From Primula veris (lineage: Eukaryota > Streptophyta > Magnoliopsida > Ericales > Primulaceae), in assembly GCA_963682055.1 (NCBI GenBank), contig OY821746.1, positions 6,421,992-6,485,991 of the forward strand: a stretch of 64,000 bases of DNA. Direction: 5' to 3'. The position numbers and the translations under genes were made by a program. The notes under the pieces were generated by a model. The model ran no database searches, had not been told where the DNA came from, and saw nothing but the letters and a program-made list of their open reading frames with translations. This document shows, piece by piece, positions 48,501 through 60,806 of this stretch (position 1 is the stretch's first letter; each line of letters begins with the position of its first letter).

Positions 48501-49673
48501 ATAAATTTAAATCAACACGAATATGGACCGGGGTGATTCGAAAATGATGCACAATTTTATTCATATGGCCTTCGAGAATATTTACATCAAATTTACACGT
48601 CGGGACCCTTTTACTGATAGTACTTCCTAAGGTTGTTGACGTTCCAAGGTCGGTCCAACGGGGCACCGTCAGGAAGGCGGCCCAAAAGATAGGCCCCGTT
48701 CCCTACTGCACCGAGGATTCGATAGGAGCCTTCCCAGTTGGGGATTAGCTTCCCGTTGGACAGTACTCTTGAGTTGTTGTTTACCCTTCGTAGCACGAGG
48801 TCTTCGTCTTGAAAACGCCTGGCGTTCACTCTTTTGCTATAGGAACGTCCCAGTTCGTTCTTGTACTCAGCGTTACGGATGGCCGCAACCTCCCTTCTTT
48901 CTTCTACATAATCGAGCTCGAGTCCCATCATTATTTCATTCAGGCCATTCTCGACCATGTCGGTCCTCAGGGAGGGGAGCCCGATTTCCAAAGGGATGAC
49001 GGCTTCCATGCCGTAGGTTAGGCTGTAGGGCGTCTGTTGGGTACCCTGTCTTCGCGTCGTTCGATACGCCCATAGGACGTGCTGTAGCTCTTGGGCCCAT
49101 CGCCCTTTAGACTCGTCTAGTCTTTTCTTGATTCCATCGAGCACGGTTTTATTCGATACCTCGGCTTGTCCATTGCACTGAGGATATGAAGGGGTGGAAT
49201 AGCAGCCCTTGATATGATACTTTGCATACATCGCTTTCAACTTAGCCCCTGTGAACTGGCCCCCATTATCCGCGACTATCGAGTGGGGGATTCCGAACCT
49301 GGTGATTACGTCTCTCCAGAGGAAACGGATTACCTCGGCCTCTGTTATCTTTGCCAATGCCACGGCCTCTACCCATTTTGAGAAGTAGTCAGTGACCATG
49401 AGGAGGAACCTTTTCCCTCCCGGGGCCCTAGGGAACGGCCCAACGATGTCCATTACCCATTGTGCAAACGGCCAAGGGGAGGTCACACTGCACATTTTTT
49501 GTGCCGGGGCTCGAGGTATGGGCGCGTATCTCTGGCATTTATCGCACCTTAGCACGAAAGTTTTAGAATCCCTTTGCATGAGGGGCCACCAATACCCCTG
49601 GGTCAAAGCCCGGTTTGCTAGTGATCTGCCCCCGGTGTGGCTTCCACACGTCCCTTCGTGTATTTCTTCCATG

Positions 49674-50924
49674 ACTCTTGTTGAACTTAGAGTTCAATAA
49701 TGATTTTGATTATAACTTTGATTATGTCCTTAATGATTTTACTATTTCGATGATATAATGCTTGTCTTTTCCAAAAGAAGTAAATGAAAATTTCAGAATG
49801 CCAGAAAGATAGAGCACAGAAAAACGAAGCCACAGGTTTAGACGGAACCAAAATCGGAGCTAAAACGAAGGAGTTATGAGCTTTCGAAGAATAGCGAGAA
49901 GACCGAGAAACTGCCAGAAGAACAGTCGACCGATCGACTGGACAAAAACGACCGATCGTTTTTGGTCCAAATTCTTCCAGTGAGTCCATTATAAAAACGA
50001 CCGATCGTTTTTCTGAAAACGACCGATCGACTGTAGAAAACGACCGATCGTTTTCTGCAGATTTCGAAAACAGCTTTTCAGCTTATTCTGGAAAATAGCT
50101 TAAACCACTGAATAAAAGCCTCAACCACTGCCAACGGTCATATACAGAAAAACAGACTATTTGGTCCATATATACCACCAAATCTCTCTTCAAATTACAA
50201 CCAATCAATACACCAATTAACCTCCTTCAACCTCTCATTAAAAATCCTAAATATCACCATTTTGGTGAAGATATTCAAAAAGGAGGAAAATCAAGGAGAA
50301 AGAGAGTCAAGCTCGATCATCATCAAAAACTCACAAATTAGCTTTTTAAGAAGCAATTAGAATAGTGAGTGTAGTTACATTATTGTAACAAAATTTGTAA
50401 CGAGTAATTTATAAACTCATATTTGTGAGCGAGTGATCGGGTAGAGACTTTGTAAGCAAGTGAAGCTTAAAAGCTCTAGGTCTTTTCATTCGGGTACTCA
50501 TAAATTGAGGGGGAGTCGTTGAATCGTAGTCGTGTTCTCTTGCACTTGTATCAAGAATAGGAACCTCGGGTAGAGGGTGAGCCAATCGGTCGATTGAGCT
50601 AGATAGGATTTGTAATATCCGCAAGAAGATTTTTAGTGAAATACTCGGTAGTACCGAGGAGAGGACGTAGGCGCGTTTGCCGAACCTCTATAAATAGCGG
50701 TGTCAATTCCTTTCCCTTACTTTTACTTTACGCAACTTATCTTATTGCTTATTTTCTTGTTTGCGTTTAGTAATTCTAGCAATACATTAACTATTGTTAA
50801 AACGCTTAAGCTTAGAATTGCATTGTTTGGGTGGTTAGTTGCTTAGAATTTTAATTAGGCGAAAAGCGCCAAAAACATTATTCACCCCCCTCTAAGTTTT
50901 AGCCGCAACGGGGCCAACAACTCT
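49674..50924 (+). mobile_element. Solo LTR nested in the gypsy pol gene
   Basis: The LTR (49679-50919, 1241 bp) starts TGTTGAACTTAG and ends GGGCCAACA, and is flanked by ACTCT (49674-49678, 50920-50924). A TATATA motif lies near 50167 and the 3' end has TTCACCCCCCTCTAA, common at the end of plant copia LTRs. There is no internal region, so it arose by recombination between two LTRs. It splits the host frame between the second RNase H and integrase. Confidence 0.9.
49925..50060. repeat. Cluster of five CGACCGATCG motifs in the solo LTR
   Basis: GACCGATCG occurs five times within about 130 bp, alternating with GACTG or TTTT contexts, in the 5' part of the LTR upstream of its TATA motif. CGATCG is a palindrome; the position suits an enhancer array, which is inference. 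Confidence 0.85.
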
Positions 50925-53900
50925 TACCACTACGTCGGGGTGGACACAGAGCAGGTAAGGCCCTGAGAACGACCTCTTATAGAGCTTGTCGTTGGGTGCC
51001 AGCCAGAATCCCAGTGCCTTTCTTCTTACTTTCTCTGCTTCTTTTTTATCGTCAGGCAGGTCACCAGAGCGGTGGTACTCGATTATAGGATCCATCCAAC
51101 TTGGTTCCGGAGGGAGGTCGGTCACCACATTGATTTTGGCCTTAGCCCCGATGCTAGGGGAAGGGACGTATTCTACGGTGATGACTCTCTCTCTTTTATC
51201 GCTCATGACCGAGGCTAGGGTTGCCAGCGCATCGGCGTGAGTGTTCTCATTTCTGTTTATGTTGATGATTTCCTGGTGTTCGAAGGTTTGGAGTATCCCG
51301 GAAGCGATGGCTACGTAGCTTGCCATTCTTTCGTCCTTCGTCTGAAATTATCCACTAATCTGACTACTGACTAATTGGGAGTCAGTGTGCACCAGTATCT
51401 TCCTGACCCCGAGGCTTGGGGCCATTTTCAAACCGGCGATCACGGCCTCATACCCTGCCTCGTTATTGCTGGCTCGGAAGCCAAGCTGGATTGACTTCTC
51501 GATCACCTCACCGTGTGGGGACCAGAGTACCACACCGAGGCCGGATCCCTTTTTATTAGCAGCTCCATCTGCATGCAAGGTCCACGTTTCCTGGGCTCCG
51601 TCGATGCCGGGAGATGTGGTCGTTCCGGTGAATTCTGCCACAAAGTCGGCCAGGGCCTGCCCTTTGACGGACGTTCGAGGCTCATACCGGATATCGTACG
51701 CGTTTAGGTGGCACGCCCACTTCGTCATTCGTCGAGACAGATCCCCCTTTTGGAGTATTTCCCTGATGGGCTGGTCCGTATATACCACAATGCTGTGTGC
51801 CGAGAAGTAGTGAGCTAGCTTTTGCGAGGCCATGACGAGGGCTAGGACGAGTTTTTCTAGGGGCATATACCTCGCCTCGGCGTCGAGAAGGGTCTTGCTC
51901 ACATAATAGACAGGTCTTTGCTCCATGCCGAGCTCTTTGATAAGGACGGCACTGACGGCTATCTCGGACACGGCGAGATACAGGGCAAGGACATCGCCAT
52001 TATCAGGTTTGGCCAGTAGGGGCGCGCTTCCTAGGTAGTTTACGAGCTCCGTAAACGCACTCCGACATTCTTCATTCCATTCGAACTTCTTCTGAGCCTT
52101 CAGAGCCGAAAAGAACGGCTTGCATCGGTCCCCGAATCGAGCAATGAACCGGTTAAGCGCAGCGGCCATCCCGGCCACCTTTTGTACGTCCTTTCGCTTT
52201 TCGGGGGTTCACAAGTTCTTCAGAGTGGCGATCTGGGCAGGGTTCGCCTCTATGCCGCGATGGGTTACCATAAACCCTAGGAACTTCCCTGCCCCAACCC
52301 CGAAGGCGCATTTGGAGGCGTTCAGCTTCAGGCCATGCCTTCGGATCGTTTCGAACACTTCTCTTAGGTCGGACAGGTGGTCCATCTCCTGGGTGCTCTT
52401 TACCACCATGTCGTCAATATAGACCTCCATAGACCGACCTATGTTCTTAGAGAATATCTTCGTGACCATCCTTTGGTACGTTGCCCCGGCGTTCTTGAGC
52501 CCAAACGGCATCACCTTGTAGCAGTAGTTCCCCTTTGGGGTTATGAAGGCGGTTTTTTCTTGATCAGCCTCCGACATAGGTATTTGGTGATAGCCGGAGC
52601 AGGCATCCAGGAAGCTCATTCTGGCGGCTCCGGCCGTGGAGTCTACTATCTGATCAATTTTGGGCAATGGGAACGGATCCTTTGGACAGGCCCGGTTAAG
52701 GCTCGTATAATCGATGCACACCCGCAGCTTTCCGTTCTTTTTAGGGATCACTACGGGGTTGGCGAGCCATCTGGGGTAGTAGATTTCTCTGATGGCCCCA
52801 GCTGACAGAAGCTTTTGTACTTCCTCGTTTATGGCATCAGCGTGCTCCGGGCTGACACGGCGCCCCTTTTGCATGACGGGCTTGGCCTCTGGGTTAACAT
52901 TCAGTTGGTGGTAGGCGAGGTCTGGACTAATGCCAGGCATCTCGCTCGGGGCCCACGCAAAGTTGTCGAGGTACTGGAGTAGGAGCTCAACGAGTTCTGT
53001 TATCTCGGGCTCGCTTAGCTTAGCGCCCACCATGAAAAAGTGGTCATCGTCGTATCCAGGGATCCGGATCTTTAGCAAGCCCCCTTCTACCTTCTCTTCT
53101 GCCTCTGGCCCCATCTTTTTGTTCATTTCCCTCAGCAGCTTAGGGTCCTCCGTTTCTATGTTCATGGCGCTCTGAACGGGCACTAGTTTTTTACCGGAGT
53201 ACACGGCCATGGCACAGCTTCGCGAGACTTTTTGGTTTCCCGTTATGGTCTCTACTCCAGTCACAGTCGGGTACTTGACCTTTTGGTGTAAAGTGGAGGA
53301 GACGCCTTCTATCTCATGAAGCCATACGCGCCCTAGTATGACGTTATAGACGGAGGGGACGTCCACCACCGTGAACTCCACACTCATAACCTTGGTTCCT
53401 GTTTTAACAGGCAAGGTTATGTTCCCTCTGGGCTGAACAGCCTCAGAGTTGAATCCGTACAGGGGAGGGACGTTGGTATCTAGTTGCCCCTCCGTCAGCC
53501 CCATCTTTTGGAATAGCTCTCCAAAGAGTATATTCACCGACGCCCCTTGGTCGACGAGGATGCGTCCTACTGAGCAATGGCCCACTTGGGCCGTGATAAC
53601 CAGGGCATCATAATGGGGCATGTCCACCCCCACCAAGTCGAAGTCGGTGAAGCTCAGATCCGGCTTGTTACCGCGCTTGGATTTCTTCTGGGGGTTCGGG
53701 CTTTCGGTGAGGCAGACGTGCTGCTTCATTGACGCCTTGCGGGCCTCGGTTCTCTCCGCTCCACTCGCCTTAGGTTTCTTCGGCCCTGAATGGATAACCT
53801 GACAGGTCATCACTGGTGGGGGGAGGTCCGGTTGCCTTTCGTCAGCCTCTTCTTCCCTACCCCGATCAGAGTCCCTTTGTGACTTGACGTATTTGCTCAG

Positions 53901-55475
53901 TAGTCCGTCTCGGGCCCATCCTTCTAACCTCGCCTTTAGACCATGACACTCATCTGTATTATGGCCGCGACCTCTGTGATAGTCACAGAATTTATCGTTG
54001 GGCCCACGAGCGGGCTCGTTCCTGGGTGGCGGCGGCCAGGAGAAGAATGGTTCGTTCTCAATCTCCCTAAACAGGTCGGTCAATGGGAGGCGGAAGGTGG
54101 TGGAGTAAGCAGTTCCCGGGTTTGAAGCACCAGTTCGGCGGGGCTCCTCTCTTCTCCTCTTGGGAGGAGGTTGTGGATTCCTTTCGACCCGAGGTCTTCC
54201 GATCCTCTCAGTTATGGGTCGGTCTCATCGGGGACTTCTTACGACGGCCCTCTCACGGGGCTGTTCGATGCTGGCGACCGAACGGATTACCCCAGCAGAT
54301 CTCATGTCTTTCTCGATGTCAATGTGTTGCTTTATCAGCGATCTGAGTCGGGAGACCGTGCTAGGTGGGGTCGCAATCATCTCGTTTCGGATTCTACTCC
54401 CTACGACCATGTTCTGCCTGAAAGCAGCTATGGCGGTTGAATCGGGGCACTCGTTGCACTCCGCATGTTTTTGCCAGAACCGGTGGTCATAGCTCTCGAG
54501 GGTCTCCTTAGGCAGAGCTCTCACTTGATATAGCTGCTCCGGTTGGGCAACCCTTTCTTTAAGGTTGATGAACCGGTGAGCGAAGTCGTAGGCCAAGTCA
54601 TCCCAACAGCGGATGGAGTTGGCGGGCAGGGACTGGAACCACTTGCTGGCCAGCCTCCCCAGGCTGGCGGGGAAGCACTTGCACATAAGCTGATCCAGAT
54701 GGGACCAGTGATTCATCTGGTACCGGTAGTGCCGGAGATGAGCTTCCGGGTCCGAATCCGCATTGAAGACTTGTAGGACGGGGGTAGTAAAATTTCCGGG
54801 TGGAGCACTATATTCTATCTCGTCCAAGAACGGGGTGCTGCGGGTGGAGGCGACGATTCTTAACGCTGCTTCGTCGGCAGCATCGTCTTGACTAGTTCGT
54901 CGGCCGCGCCTCCGTCTTCGGGGAGGCTTTTCAGTCCGTACACGGCTCGACTCTGGCCGAGAGACATAGCTGTCATCCGGCCAGTGGATCCGTGAGTGCA
55001 CACTTCATTCGTCTTTGCGGCGGGAGTTCCCTTCGTGGGAGTGCTCCGACTCCTCACCCCTAGTCGGCTCTCTGGGAGTCTCTAGGGGGGGTCGTCGGAG
55101 GGGTCCCAACCGGGACAGCACGCTTTTAGTAGGTCTGCGGACCGGCTCCTCTCGGCTCGCGCCTTGGATGACGGGCTCGGGCTCTGGTGCCATCAGCGTG
55201 GCTATTAACGCCTTCTGGGCCGCAAGAGCAACGAGCTCCTTTTCGTGGATATCGAGCATCATCTCAGTCAGCTCGGTCCGGGTTCGAGGCGTTGCAGCTA
55301 CCGCCGTTAGGGGAGTAGGATCCCTCGTGGACGCGGTTCTCGGGGTATCCTCAAAGGAAAGGGTCCTTGGCATCCCGAGAGCGGGGGTGGGTCGAGACGA
55401 CGGGGTGTCGAATCGATTATTGCCAGACATGTTTCTTTCGAGGTTGGAATGTCAGAGCTAACGCGTTCTATAATT

Positions 55476-55492
55476 TCCCACAGACGGCGCCA
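55476..55492 (-). other. Primer binding site of the gypsy element
   Basis: On the minus strand, two bases after the 5' LTR, TGGCGCCGTCTGTGGGA has the form of a tRNA-primed minus-strand start. TGGCGCC is common in plant gypsy elements. The tRNA concerned was not determined. Confidence 0.75.
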
Positions 55493-55494
55493 AT

Positions 55495-56188
55495 TGGCGA
55501 GCCTGATTTTCTTCCCAAGCTCGACTTAATCAATTCGCGTCGGCTCCAATCTTCCGAGGCGTCCAATGTGAGTCCGGTCTGCTCCGGTGACGGGACAATC
55601 TTCGTGCCTGCACAAGTAACGAACAGGGGCCCGGGGTTGTTGCCGGGCTTTCCCTCTCCAACGATCAAGTCAGTATGTGGGAGATTGAAAGTTGGTAAAT
55701 AGTATAGGGTGAGGGGTCGGACCGGTTACAAGACGTGGCGTCTATGTCGGAGGTTATATTGCTCTGGTCCGGACTGTTTCAGGTTTATCTCTCTTCTCGC
55801 TCTATTTATGTGTCCCCTTTCTAAGTAGTGTTAGAGGGGTATTTATAGTCTGATCAGAGACGTATTAGTCCTTGGATCACTGTACTGTGAGATGCTAATC
55901 CAACGGCGTTAGGTCATTTATGACTCTGACAAGAGTACTGTCCTCTTCCGGGGCCCACAGGAGATGGCCTGTAATTGGGCCACGTCGATGAAACGCCAGG
56001 AGGGTCCCCCAAGGGAGCAGCAGCATTAATTGGGGAAGTGTACTGGACACGCTTCTTTTAGTCCGGCCTAAGCTTAGCTCGGCCTCCTCAGTCCGGGGCG
56101 TCGCATCACTCAACGTTGACGAGGCCCGGATTGCCTGCTGTGGGGGTCGTATTGCCCCGGACGAGGGGGCGCTGACATTCCCTCGCCA
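55495..56188 (-). repeat. 5' LTR of the gypsy element (694 bp)
   Basis: It is paired with 43884-44574 and supplies the promoter for gag-pol: TATAAAT on the minus strand at 55841-55848, about 410 bp upstream of the gag ATG. Confidence 0.95.
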
Positions 56189-56632
56189 GAAACATTTTCA
56201 AACATCGGAAGCAATAAAAGCCCAGGTCGGGCACCTCGGAAACACTTAAAATTCCTAAATGGGATCTAAGATGATTAGCTATCCAATAAGCGGGCTTGTT
56301 ATTTAGTCTCGGACACAGACACCACTCGAGGCTCCAAGTTCACACACCGATATCAAAGTATGATTATCCGATTCCAAAATGACAAGAGGCAAATGAAATA
56401 ATCTTTGCTATATCTTTGTTTCTTTTTCTGTTTGGAGTACATATTTAAGCAACGATGTTTGTTAGTCTTTTGTAACCGATGTTAATAGTTTAACTACCAA
56501 CCTCATAGCCTCACATATGTCGTAGTTAACTCCAATAAAATACATATAGATGGATGATGGATCTTCTTGTAATTTCGTCCAAACAAATAATGGAACAATT
56601 TTTGTCCTCATCTTGATTGTTAAATATTATCT

Positions 56633-56823
56633 CTCATTCCAATTAATTGTTTTTTATCCGTCAATAAATTGATCAAAATTGTCGGAATGAAATTTTTTAA
56701 AAGTTAATCGTATAGTTCAAACATTAAATTATATGATTTAATTTTGAAATTTTTTATTTCGACAATTTTGATCGATCAAAATTACACGTAATTTCATAAA
56801 AAAATAATCAATTACGAAACGAG
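56633..56823. mobile_element. Stowaway-like MITE, copy 3
   Basis: The left end CTCATTCCAATTAATTG and the right end CAATTACGAAACGAG are inverted. The interior ATTGATCAAAATTGTCGGAA and CGACAATTTTGATCGATC matches copies at 24287 and 29141. No coding capacity. Confidence 0.75.
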
Positions 56824-57362
56824 TGTGAGTACACAACAATACCATTCCCACTCAAATAAGTTTGATTTTGGCCCATACATTTTTTTTCCTCACAACAATG
56901 CGAGTACATTCTTCATTTGATAGATTCTGGAATACAAAAAAAAAGAAGACTATTAAACGGATTGGAGACATTGACCAATACGAAGTTTGAACCGTTTTAA
57001 TATTTTACTAATTTTCTTTCATTTTGTGAACAAAAGAACACAAAGCACGTGACACCATTTTGGCTGGTTCGATACACCAAACCACACACCCATACGTTAC
57101 CTGCCCAGGGCACATGAAGAAAGAAAATTAAAGTCTTCCCAAATTTGCTGCAACAATTTGAAAATTAAATTTTGATTACCTATAAAAGGTTGTTGAATAT
57201 TGAATTCTTATTAATTTACTTATACATATCTACAATGAAAATGATTTTATTCACATATTTTTCATACCAAAAAAATTAATCGTGTCATATTGCATGTCAT
57301 ATTCACTTCATTAAAAGTTTTGATTGTTATTAATATTAGATTTAACAATTTTTTTTATTTTT

Positions 57363-57545
57363 AATTTATATTTAAATTTAGGTTAAGCTCAATTAGGGTT
57401 CTATTATATTTTTATTTGAGTTTTTAGTGGTTTGAGTTTTTAAATTTAATAAATTTTTTTAATTAATATTTAAATTTATGATAGACTCAGCTATGGTTCT
57501 AATATATTTTTATTTGAATTTTTACTATATTGCGTGTTTATTAGG
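57363..57545. repeat. Diverged 98-bp tandem duplication
   Basis: TTTAAATTTA, a GACTCAGCTATGGTTCT/AGCTCAATTAGGGTTCT pair and TATATTTTTATTTGA recur 98 bp apart. Confidence 0.7.
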
Positions 57546-59430
57546 TTGAATATTTATATTTTAATTTATCAAATTATAGAATTTTATGTGTATTTAGAGA
57601 GATAAATATGTATTTTATTAGCTTATGAAGTGTGAGTTGTGTGCAAGTTGTGGGTCTGACATTACTCGATAAATAAATGACAACAAAATTAACAAATGAA
57701 TCTATAAATTGATAGAAAAAAATTAAATTTGGTATTTTTTATAAAAAAAAATAATCTCTGAGATAGTGGACATATTTTTTTCTTTAACCATACTCCCTGA
57801 TTTATTTTTGTAAAAGTTAAAAATAAAACAAACCCATAAAAAATAAATGTTATAAAAAACAAGTAATTTATGTTATTTATTTTACACGTGCACTTTTCCT
57901 CTTTTTGATATTTGAGGTTTTGCCTTGAGAAAATGATGATTAGCACTATTCTACCTCATCAGCTATAATTTTAAGTTCACTTTTATGGGTGGTCGTAGCA
58001 TCACTTTTATAACAAAGTAAGTTGGATGAAAAAAGAAAATAATTGGATCCAATCATTAAATATTATTGAAATTTTAATAAATGAGCAATGAATTAATCTC
58101 ATTAATAAAATCTATATCGCTTGTTGAATTTAAAATTTGATTTTGAAATTGGCAATATACCCATGAGAGATTTTATGGTTTTTTTTGTAGTGGCTCGATG
58201 AAATTCATGACGTGGGTCAAATGGTCTCCCTTTTAAAAAAGTTGTGCGGCGTAAGACTTTGCAATTTGCTTATATACTGATAGTAACAGTGAAATTTTAG
58301 TTGCCTTTGTTTAAGATTATTTTTAAAGTTGGAAAAGTGTATAAAAGTCACATCTTTCTTTTGCAAAGTTGGGAAAGTTTAGCTTCTAAACTTAACGTAA
58401 CACAATTTTCATAATCTTCTTGGCGCTACGAAATCTTATATTTTTTGTTTGCAGAAATGAAATTTAAACTATATAATTTCATTTAAGACTTTTAAATGTG
58501 AACCACAAACAAAATCAATCTTGGTTCCTCACCGGATTGAGTTTGGGTGATGTTATATAACTTTTAAGGCATTTTTTCGCATTTTAATCCAATTTGAGGA
58601 CATACATAAACGATAAAAACACGAAAATTGTAAGTGAATCTTTGTGTGTACGTCGAAACTTGCTCAGCTTATGCTAGCGATCCGATTCCATATAGACATA
58701 TTGCTTAATCAGGCGTTAAGCGAAACAATACAAAGTCATGACTCATGATGCTAATATTTGAATTACACTTACCCATGCCATGGGCTCACTTACAAAAATC
58801 GAAGGCTATCAAATTCAGAATATAATTGCTCATTTAATAGCATACCTATATGGTTAATTACTTACCAAAAATACTTATGTGGTTAGATATAAAATCCCAT
58901 AGTTTATGATCTAGACACCCCATTGATTGTGCATTCATTTGTGCAGATCTGTAATTTCTTTATAATGATATACACCCAGCAATGATTGTGACTCTTTTTA
59001 TATATATAATTGATTGGAAAAACTCACTTTTTATTTATTTAATAAAAAATGAAGGAAAAAAACCTCACAAAAACAAAGTAGCCTAACAAATTGGGATGAT
59101 TGTGACTCTTAACTACACTGTACTATACATATCTTACTCATAATCCTTTGGAAAGAACATGCTAAAAACGTCCAATACACGGCGTCTAAAGCGAATCAAT
59201 CCTCTTATGATAAATCCCAAGTTACGAATCATCAATTTTTTATTCCCACCACTACAAGTCTACATGCACTAATTCACAAGTTTAGTACCTAGTTCATATT
59301 ATCATAAATATTAAGTAATTTGGGTAATCATGACCACAACTGTTCAAATAGTTTAAAATGAGTGACATGCATGCGTTCATTTAATAAATGGGGCTCAAGC
59401 TTCACCTAACATGTATCGAATACTCGCGTT

Positions 59431-59735
59431 GGTTCGGTCCGGTTCGGTTTCGTTTTTAGCAAAACCGAAACCGAAACTGAGCAAATTTTTCGGTTCGATT
59501 TTTTTCGCTTTCGGTCTTTTTATTTTTTGGACCGAACCGGACTGATTTTTTCCGGTCAAGTTTTGATTTTTTTCGGGTTTTCGGTTATTTTTTGGTCTTT
59601 TTCGGTTTCAGTCTTTTTCGGTTCGGTTTTATTGAAAAAACCCGAAAATTTTTCGGTTTTTCGATTTCGGTTTTTTTTTATTTTTTTCGGTTCGATTATC
59701 GGTACAATTCGATTTTTTCGGTTTTTCGCCAATCC
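59431..59735. repeat. CGGTTT-type degenerate simple repeat
   Basis: CGGTTCGGTTT, TTTTCGGTT and their complements fill about 300 bp. Overlapping reading frames of Phe/Arg/Ser repeats arise from it and are not genes. Confidence 0.85.
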
Positions 59736-60806
59736 TTTCGACTACTACCCCATATTGGTTCCCCAACTCACTGCTTTTATTAAATCAATTAAGATCTATA
59801 TTTCAAAGACATAGATAAGGCTCAAAGTCTCACCCAACATTATATCCAATACAGCTACCCCACACCACACTAGTCTTTATCTAACTTGCTGATTTTGTCT
59901 ATTTAAAAAAAAAAAAAACTTGCTGCTTTTACTATATTAATTAAGATAAATAAAAGATATAATTATTATTTATTACACCAATTTATTTGTGATTAATAAT
60001 TTACATACCCATCTATAAAAAATCTATCAATTAACGCAATCTATTTGATTTGTGTTAAATTTTTAACTGATTTTTGGTCATGTTCGAGGTTTGTTTTACC
60101 CTTAAATTATAATTGAACGTGGTTACGTGATCACATGTGATCAAAAATCGGTTAAAAAGTTAACATAAATCAAATAAAGTGTGTTGATCGATAGATTTTT
60201 TGAAGACGAGTAAGTAAATTGTTAATCATGTAATGTGAATCATGTGATTGGTATAGTAAACAATAATTTTCCATAAATAAAAAGATCTCGTGAATTAATT
60301 ACTTCGAACTTTAAGTATAAATTAAAGTTTGTATTAATAAGCAAAAAATAGTTGATAACGTCTTAAATATTTTGTACATACTATTTTCTTAAAGAACATA
60401 AATCTTTCTTTCCAAACAACAAAGTTCTTTATACTACAGTCCTGATTTTTAGATTTACAGTAATATTATTGAAAAAAACAATACTAATATAACATTGAAT
60501 TAAGCAGGAAAATCAGGATAATTAAACAAGTGGTCCATTCCTAATTCCAGTCAAACAAACACCCCGGCAGCAAAAGTTAAAACAATATTATAGTAAACTT
60601 AGTTTAATTACAAGATGGTCCGCCCCAAAAGCAAGCTTAATTTATCTAATTTCAATTATTCTAAGTTTTTATTTTTTGGGATGTAACTTTCCTTTTGTTT
60701 CTATGTTGATACGACCTTTTGTTTCAGTGAAGTTTTTTCTCTACATTTTTATTTTCGATAATTAATAATAAAAATATGATTTTTCCCACCAGTCATATAA
60801 AAAAAA

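Larger units (their letters stand above)
48611..55430 (-). pseudogene. Gag-pol polyprotein of the Tat-type gypsy element, four stops and an insertion
   Basis: On the minus strand, one frame runs from the ATG at 55430 to the stop at 48611. It is broken only by TGA at 55007-55005, 54227-54225 and 52211-52209, by TAA at 51350-51348, and by the inserted LTR. Without the 1246 inserted bases it measures exactly 1858 codons. Domains in order: gag (around HLRHYRYQMNHWSHL and KWFQSLPAN), zinc-knuckle-like CDYHRGRGHNTDEC, aspartic protease (ILVDQGASVNIL, with DQG at the active site), reverse transcriptase (YIDD), first RNase H, second RNase H with D, E, D, D residues (HADGAAN, NNEAGYEA, VHTDSQ, NTHADAL), and integrase with an HHCC motif and D, D, E (VMDIVGPF, VADNGGQF, AEVSNK). 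It cannot make a full polyprotein. Confidence 0.95.
43879..56193 (-). mobile_element. Nearly complete Ty3/gypsy Tat-type retrotransposon
   Basis: 12305 bp between the outer LTR ends, flanked by GAAAC (43879-43883 and 56189-56193). LTRs start TG and end CA. The order on the minus strand is: 5' LTR (56188-55495), primer site, gag-pol, 60-bp repeat array, antisense gene, 3' LTR (44574-43884). Gag, protease, reverse transcriptase, RNase H, a second RNase H and integrase are all present. The second RNase H and the extra region after integrase mark the Tat lineage (relatives of Grande, Retand and Ogre). A solo LTR of another element is nested inside pol. Four stop codons make it non-autonomous now. 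Confidence 0.95.

Noticed and set aside
48611..55430. Programmed stop-codon readthrough in gag-pol
   Set aside because: Four stops at unrelated positions, some inside catalytic domains such as the second RNase H, fit decay better than regulated readthrough.
59527..59814. 95-codon frame of Phe/Ser/Gly repeats
   Set aside because: Translation of the CGGTTT simple repeat.
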